This document shows positions 1 through 5,938 of a stretch of DNA of 5,938 nt, in pieces. The stretch's first letter is position 1, and each line of letters opens with the position of its first letter. The notes below the pieces were generated by a model. The model searched no databases, was not told where the DNA came from, and was given only the letters and a program-made list of their open reading frames with translations. Location: NCBI GenBank assembly GCA_964543965.1, contig CAZJAX010000106.1:1-5938 (forward strand), given 5' to 3'. Both the position numbers and the translations under genes were made by a program. This DNA comes from CAMDWQ01 sp964543965. Lineage in GTDB: Bacteria; Omnitrophota; Gorgyraeia; 2-02-FULL-51-18.

Positions 1-526
1 GACGAATTTATGCCCGTAATTGTCGACCATCATCTGATATTTTTCTTCGTTCAGCAGATCGCCCTTTTTAAGCGGCGTATCGCCCGGCTCAATGACGACG
101 TATTCTTCATAATATATGATGCGTTCGAGCTCTCGAAGGTTCAGCTCAAGGAGGGCGCCCAGTCTTGAAGGAACCGCCTTATAGAACCAGATATGCGAGA
201 CCGGCGTCGCAAGATCGATATGACCCATGCGTTCGCGGCGAACCTTGGACAATGTGACTTCGACGCCGCAGCGGTCGCAAACGATTCCTTTGTGCTTGAT
301 GCGCTTGTATTTGCCGCAATTGCACTCCCAGTCGCGTGTAGGCCCGAAAATCTTTTCACAGAATAGACCGTCTTTTTCAGGCTTAAATGTGCGGTAATTG
401 ATCGTTTCAGGCTTCTTGACTTCCCCCTTGGACCAGTTGCGAATAATATCCGGCGACGCGATCTTGATCGAAATGAAATCAAAGTTCGGGGCGACGTATT
501 CGTTGGCGGTGTTGTTGGAATATGAT

Positions 527-534
<8 letters not shown>
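1..534 (-). CDS. rpoC: DNA-directed RNA polymerase subunit beta' (N-terminal 178 codons, partial)
   Basis: This is the start of the beta' subunit, which with beta forms the catalytic core of RNA polymerase; the gene runs off the left edge with the frame open. The first 178 residues cover the beta' zinc-binding domain: CNCGKYKRIKHKGIVCDRCG (residues 71-90) supplies the four zinc ligands C71, C73, C86 and C89, as in the family. The flanking stretches NYRTFKPEKDGLFCEKIFGP and KVRRERMGHI are also family hallmarks. The start is GTG at 534-532. An in-frame stop lies upstream at 558-556, the first in-frame Met is only at residue 105, and a strong Shine-Dalgarno sequence sits 6 nt ahead of the GTG. 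The start overlaps the rpoB stop by 8 nt (GTGAATAA), which suggests translational coupling. The catalytic NADFDGD aspartate motif lies beyond the window. Identity is certain from conservation; the exact start is very likely. Confidence 0.97.
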
Positions 535-4264
<3,730 letters not shown>

Positions 4265-4276
4265 TGTCGATGGGTG

Positions 4277-4281
4277 TCCCT
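4277..4281 (-). promoter_or_regulatory. Weak, distant ribosome binding site of rpoB
   Basis: The best Shine-Dalgarno match before the rpoB ATG is AGGGA, with 12 nt between it and the start, longer than the usual 5-9. Its GGG could also pair with the CCC at 4274-4272 in a small GGG-ACA-CCC hairpin. No better match lies closer, and no alternative start fits the family N-terminus, so this is probably the site used. Function is inferred. Confidence 0.45.
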
Positions 4282-4285
4282 GCTT

Positions 4286-4310
4286 TTTTAAGCTCTAAGA
4301 GCCATTAAAA
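4286..4310 (-). repeat. Small bulged hairpin just upstream of the rpoB ribosome binding site
   Basis: On the transcribed strand, UUUUAA (4310-4305), a UG bulge, GCUC, a UUA loop, GAGC and UUAAAA (4291-4286) form a 10-bp stem with a 2-nt bulge. It ends 4 nt before the AGGGA Shine-Dalgarno sequence. Six of the ten pairs are A-U, so it is of modest stability. It could shape ribosome access to rpoB or be an RNase target; neither can be shown from sequence. The inverted repeat itself is directly visible. Confidence 0.4.
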
Positions 4311-4380
4311 GTGAAAATAAAATACAAAAGAAAACACCGCCCAAGGCTCCTTTTTTCAAAGGAGCCTTGAGAAGGTTTTG
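4311..4380 (-). terminator. Stem-loop with U-rich tail between rplL and rpoB: candidate partial terminator or RNA-processing site
   Basis: On the transcribed strand CAAGGCTCCTTT (4369-4358), a GAAA tetraloop (4357-4354) and AAAGGAGCCTTG (4353-4342) form a perfect 12-bp stem with a GNRA loop. A further imperfect stem below it can form between AAACC (4379-4374 region) and GGUGUUU (4338-4332), across a small internal loop. After the stem, the 26 nt at 4336-4311 carry 18 U residues on the RNA. The U-run starts about 6 nt after the perfect stem, so termination would be leaky, which suits a site between abundant L7/L12 and scarcer beta. In E. coli the same spacer holds a partial attenuator and an RNase III processing site (established knowledge). 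Which role applies here is inference. Confidence 0.5.
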
Positions 4381-4390
4381 TGTTATTTGC

Positions 4391-4792
4391 TTATTTAAAT
4401 TCGACCTGCGCCCCGGCCGCTTCAAGCGTCTTCTTCATCGCTTCAGCGTCTTTCATGGGCACATTTTCCTTAACGGGCTTTGGAGCCGCATCGACAAGGT
4501 CTTTAGCTTCCTTGAGACCAAGATTGGTGACTGCACGGATCTCCTTGATGACGCCGATCTTGTTAGCGCCGGCACTCTTCAGGACGACGGTAACGGAGGT
4601 CGGGGCTTCGGCTGCAGCGGCAGCGCCGGCACCGGGAGCTCCGGCTGCGGCCATGGCCACGGGGGCAGCGGCGGAGACGCCGAACTTCTCTTCGAGAGCC
4701 TTCACGAGGCCCGCGAGCTCGAGAACGCTCATGGTTTCGATCGAGCTGATGATTTCCTGCATTTTGGGTGTTGCTTCAACTGCTTGTGTCAT
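4391..4792 (-). CDS. rplL: 50S ribosomal protein L7/L12
   Basis: L7/L12 forms the dimers of the ribosomal stalk that recruit and stimulate translation factors such as EF-Tu and EF-G. The 133-residue product shows the full family layout. Residues 1-40 form the helical dimerisation and L10-binding domain, with SVLELAGLVKALEEKFGVSA. Residues 41-65 are a flexible Ala/Gly/Pro hinge. Residues 66-133 form the globular factor-binding domain, with AGANKIGVIKEIR and LGLKEAKDLV. The conserved basic residues K78, K83, R86, K94 and K97 correspond to E. coli K65, K70, R73, K81 and K84. The chosen ATG (MTQAVEA) has an AGAGGA site 7 nt upstream. The frame stays open further upstream to a Met at 4867, but that extension would lie mostly inside rplJ and has no family counterpart. 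It is 43 nt downstream of rplJ, in the classic stalk-operon order. The family is about 120-130 residues, so length is normal. Confidence 0.97.
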   Translation of the reverse strand: MTQAVEATPKMQEIISSIETMSVLELAGLVKALEEKFGVSAAAPVAMAAAGAPGAGAAAAAEAPTSVTVVLKSAGANKIGVIKEIRAVTNLGLKEAKDLVDAAPKPVKENVPMKDAEAMKKTLEAAGAQVEFK

Positions 4793-4799
4793 TGTCTTA

Positions 4800-4805
4800 T
4801 CCTCT
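4800..4805 (-). promoter_or_regulatory. Ribosome binding site of rplL
   Basis: AGAGGA lies 7 nt before the ATG at 4792 on the minus strand. It settles the rplL start against the longer open frame that extends back into rplJ. A strong site suits a protein made in several copies per ribosome. Confidence 0.8.
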
Positions 4806-4835
4806 ACTTTTAATGGGCCGACGAAAGCCTCTGCG

Positions 4836-5372
4836 TTAAGAATTGCCCTTCTGTTTGGCAATAGCATCTAGAACGGTGACCATCTTTCGGACGGTACCCG
4901 CCAGAACTTGGACGAAACCGGATATCGGCGCCTGGATAGTTCCCACAACGCGCGACAGGAGCACTTCCCTGGTGGGCAGGCTTGCGAGCGACTTGATCTG
5001 CTCGGCGCTGACGATCTGCCCGTTCAAATAACCGGTCTGAATTTTGAAAGCCTCGTTTTGCTTGGCGAAATCGACTAGAACTTTGCAGGGGGCTACCGGA
5101 TCGCCGCTGGTAAAAGTAATACCGCAGGCGCCCGTAAAGCTTTCCGCGACGGCCTTGAGATTGGCCTTCTCAAACGCCTTCTGACCCAAGCGGTTTTTTA
5201 CCACAAGGTATTTGGCGTTGGACTTGCGAAGCTGTGTACGCAGCTTATCCAGGCTCGTAGCCGAGACCGTGGCATGCTGAGTCACGAAGAAGATGGGCTT
5301 TCCCTTAAGCTCCTTCTCAACTTCTTTAATGATCAGATCTTTTGAAAGACGGCTTAAACCGGTTGTTTTCAT
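4836..5372 (-). CDS. rplJ: 50S ribosomal protein L10
   Basis: L10 anchors the L7/L12 stalk to 23S rRNA at the GTPase-associated centre. The 178-residue product begins with a short basic N-terminus and has the rRNA-binding globular domain, with the hallmark KYLVVKNRLGQKAFEKANL (residues about 54-72) and TGACGITFTSGDPVAPCKVL (80-99). Then come SLASLPTREVLLSRVVG and IQAPISGFVQVLAGTVRKMV, leading into the C-terminal helix that carries the L7/L12 dimers. Length is slightly above the E. coli 165 residues. The ATG at 5372 has an AAGGA site 9 nt upstream that overlaps the rplA stop. Only 12 nt separate it from rplA, so the separate rplJ leader known from E. coli is absent. The C-terminal half resembles Omnitrophota L10 from memory; that is a weak taxonomic hint. 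Confidence 0.97.
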   Translation of the reverse strand: MKTTGLSRLSKDLIIKEVEKELKGKPIFFVTQHATVSATSLDKLRTQLRKSNAKYLVVKNRLGQKAFEKANLKAVAESFTGACGITFTSGDPVAPCKVLVDFAKQNEAFKIQTGYLNGQIVSAEQIKSLASLPTREVLLSRVVGTIQAPISGFVQVLAGTVRKMVTVLDAIAKQKGNS

Positions 5373-5381
5373 GGCTTGAAA

Positions 5382-5386
5382 TCCTT
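5382..5386 (-). promoter_or_regulatory. Ribosome binding site of rplJ overlapping the rplA stop codon
   Basis: The minus strand reads GACTAAGGATTT: the rplA stop TAA (5387-5385) shares bases with the Shine-Dalgarno AAGGA, which lies 9 nt before the rplJ ATG. This arrangement favours re-initiation by ribosomes finishing rplA, so L1 and L10 synthesis are probably coupled. The overlap is seen directly; the coupling is inferred. Confidence 0.75.
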
Positions 5387-5938
5387 AGTCTGTTTCGGTT
5401 TCTTTCATGAACTTGCTGATGTCGAGCTTGATCCCGGGTCCCATGGTGCTGGAAAGATGGACGCTCTTCACAAATACGCCTTTGACAGTGCGGGGACGCG
5501 CCTTGACCAGGGCTTCGATGAGAGCCGTGCTGTTCTCAACGAGCTTCTCTTCGCTAAACGATAATTTTCCAATGGAAGTGCTGACATTGGCCTGCTTGTC
5601 CATCTTGAATTCGACACGTCCTGCCTTCACTTCGTTGATAGCTTTGACGGGATTGTCCGTCACCGTACCCGCTTTGGGAGACGGCATGAGGCCGCGCGGT
5701 CCGAGCACCTTACCCAGCTTCGAAATATCTTTCATCATCATGGGAGTAGAGATCGCGACGTCAAAATCAGTCCAGCCGCCGAGCACCTTTTCGATCAGAT
5801 CCTCTGCGCCGACATGGTCCGCTCCCGCCTCTTTGGCAGCGCGGGCGTTTTCATCCTTACAGAAAACGATGACGCGAAGAGTCTTGCCCTGACCGTGAGG
5901 AAGCACCGTCGTACCGCGCACCGCCTGGTCGTTGGCCG
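5385..5938 (-). CDS. rplA: 50S ribosomal protein L1 (partial, N-terminus outside window)
   Basis: L1 forms the mobile L1 stalk at the E site of the large subunit and helps release deacylated tRNA; in many bacteria it also represses its own mRNA. The visible 183 residues run from ANDQAVRGTTVLPHG to the stop and include the family signature KVLGPRGLMPSPKAGTV, then GRVEFKMDKQANVSTSIGK, the conserved TVKGVFVKSVHLSSTMGPG and the C-terminal segment. Compared with the E. coli protein (234 residues), about 55 N-terminal residues are missing. The frame is open to the window edge, and the GTG at 5921 is an internal valine (AVRGTTVLPHG), so it is not the start. Gene order suggests rplK lies upstream, but that is outside the window. 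Identity is certain. Confidence 0.97.
   Translation of the reverse strand, partial: ANDQAVRGTTVLPHGQGKTLRVIVFCKDENARAAKEAGADHVGAEDLIEKVLGGWTDFDVAISTPMMMKDISKLGKVLGPRGLMPSPKAGTVTDNPVKAINEVKAGRVEFKMDKQANVSTSIGKLSFSEEKLVENSTALIEALVKARPRTVKGVFVKSVHLSSTMGPGIKLDISKFMKETETD

Noticed and set aside
141..482. Minus-strand open frame of 113 codons inside rpoC
   Set aside because: It is an alternative frame of the beta' N-terminal coding region; the product is Arg/Ser-rich and unlike any family, whereas the overlapping frame encodes the zinc-binding domain.
4282..4340. Possible promoter for rpoB in the AT-rich spacer
   Set aside because: The minus strand has loose hexamers such as TTGTAT and TAATGG, but their spacing is 14 nt and neither is close to consensus. 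The AT-richness is better explained by the U-rich tract after the hairpin.
4793..4867. N-terminal extension of rplL to a Met at 4867
   Set aside because: It overlaps the 3' end of rplJ and has no L7/L12 family counterpart, while a strong ribosome binding site serves the internal ATG at 4792.
4367..4871. Two plus-strand open frames opposite rplL
   Set aside because: The Gly/Ser- or Ala/Pro-rich products simply mirror the GC-rich Ala/Gly hinge codons of L7/L12.
5919..5921. GTG as a possible start for rplA
   Set aside because: It encodes the valine in the conserved AVRGTTVLPHG segment, and the frame continues upstream to the window edge with more L1-like sequence.

Overview
The window is a stretch of a bacterial beta operon read entirely from the minus strand. 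In transcription order it holds rplA (ribosomal protein L1, N-terminus off the right edge), rplJ (L10), rplL (L7/L12), rpoB (RNA polymerase beta) and the first 178 codons of rpoC (RNA polymerase beta', running off the left edge). There are no convincing plus-strand genes, RNA genes, mobile elements, CRISPR arrays or tRNAs. I did not find an undescribed system; this is core housekeeping DNA, and what deserves a second look is in the junctions between genes.

Layout from right to left: partial rplA (5938-5385); a 12-nt spacer; rplJ (5372-4836); a 43-nt spacer; rplL (4792-4391); a 126-nt AT-rich spacer with two inverted repeats (4390-4265); rpoB (4264-527); and rpoC (534 to the edge), which overlaps the rpoB end by 8 nt. 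The rplL-rpoB spacer is the only place where the sequence suggests internal control. It has a perfect 12-bp stem closed by a GAAA tetraloop and followed by a U-rich tract, then a smaller hairpin just before the rpoB ribosome binding site. A run of 10 Ns (607-616) lies near the 3' end of rpoB. Comparison with the conserved beta C-terminus suggests it is a scaffolding artefact and not missing sequence.

The genes work together: L1 and the L10-(L7/L12) stalk belong to the large ribosomal subunit (E-site side and factor-binding side respectively), and beta plus beta' form the catalytic core of RNA polymerase. The order and tight spacing indicate one co-transcribed unit.

Organism: a bacterium of moderate GC content. 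From memory of these families, without any search, the beta' N-terminus, the L10 C-terminal half and the L1 core resemble sequences of the PVC group and its neighbours (Omnitrophota, Verrucomicrobiota, Lentisphaerota), with Omnitrophota my first guess. The N-spacer is typical of a draft or metagenome-derived assembly. The phylum assignment is tentative.
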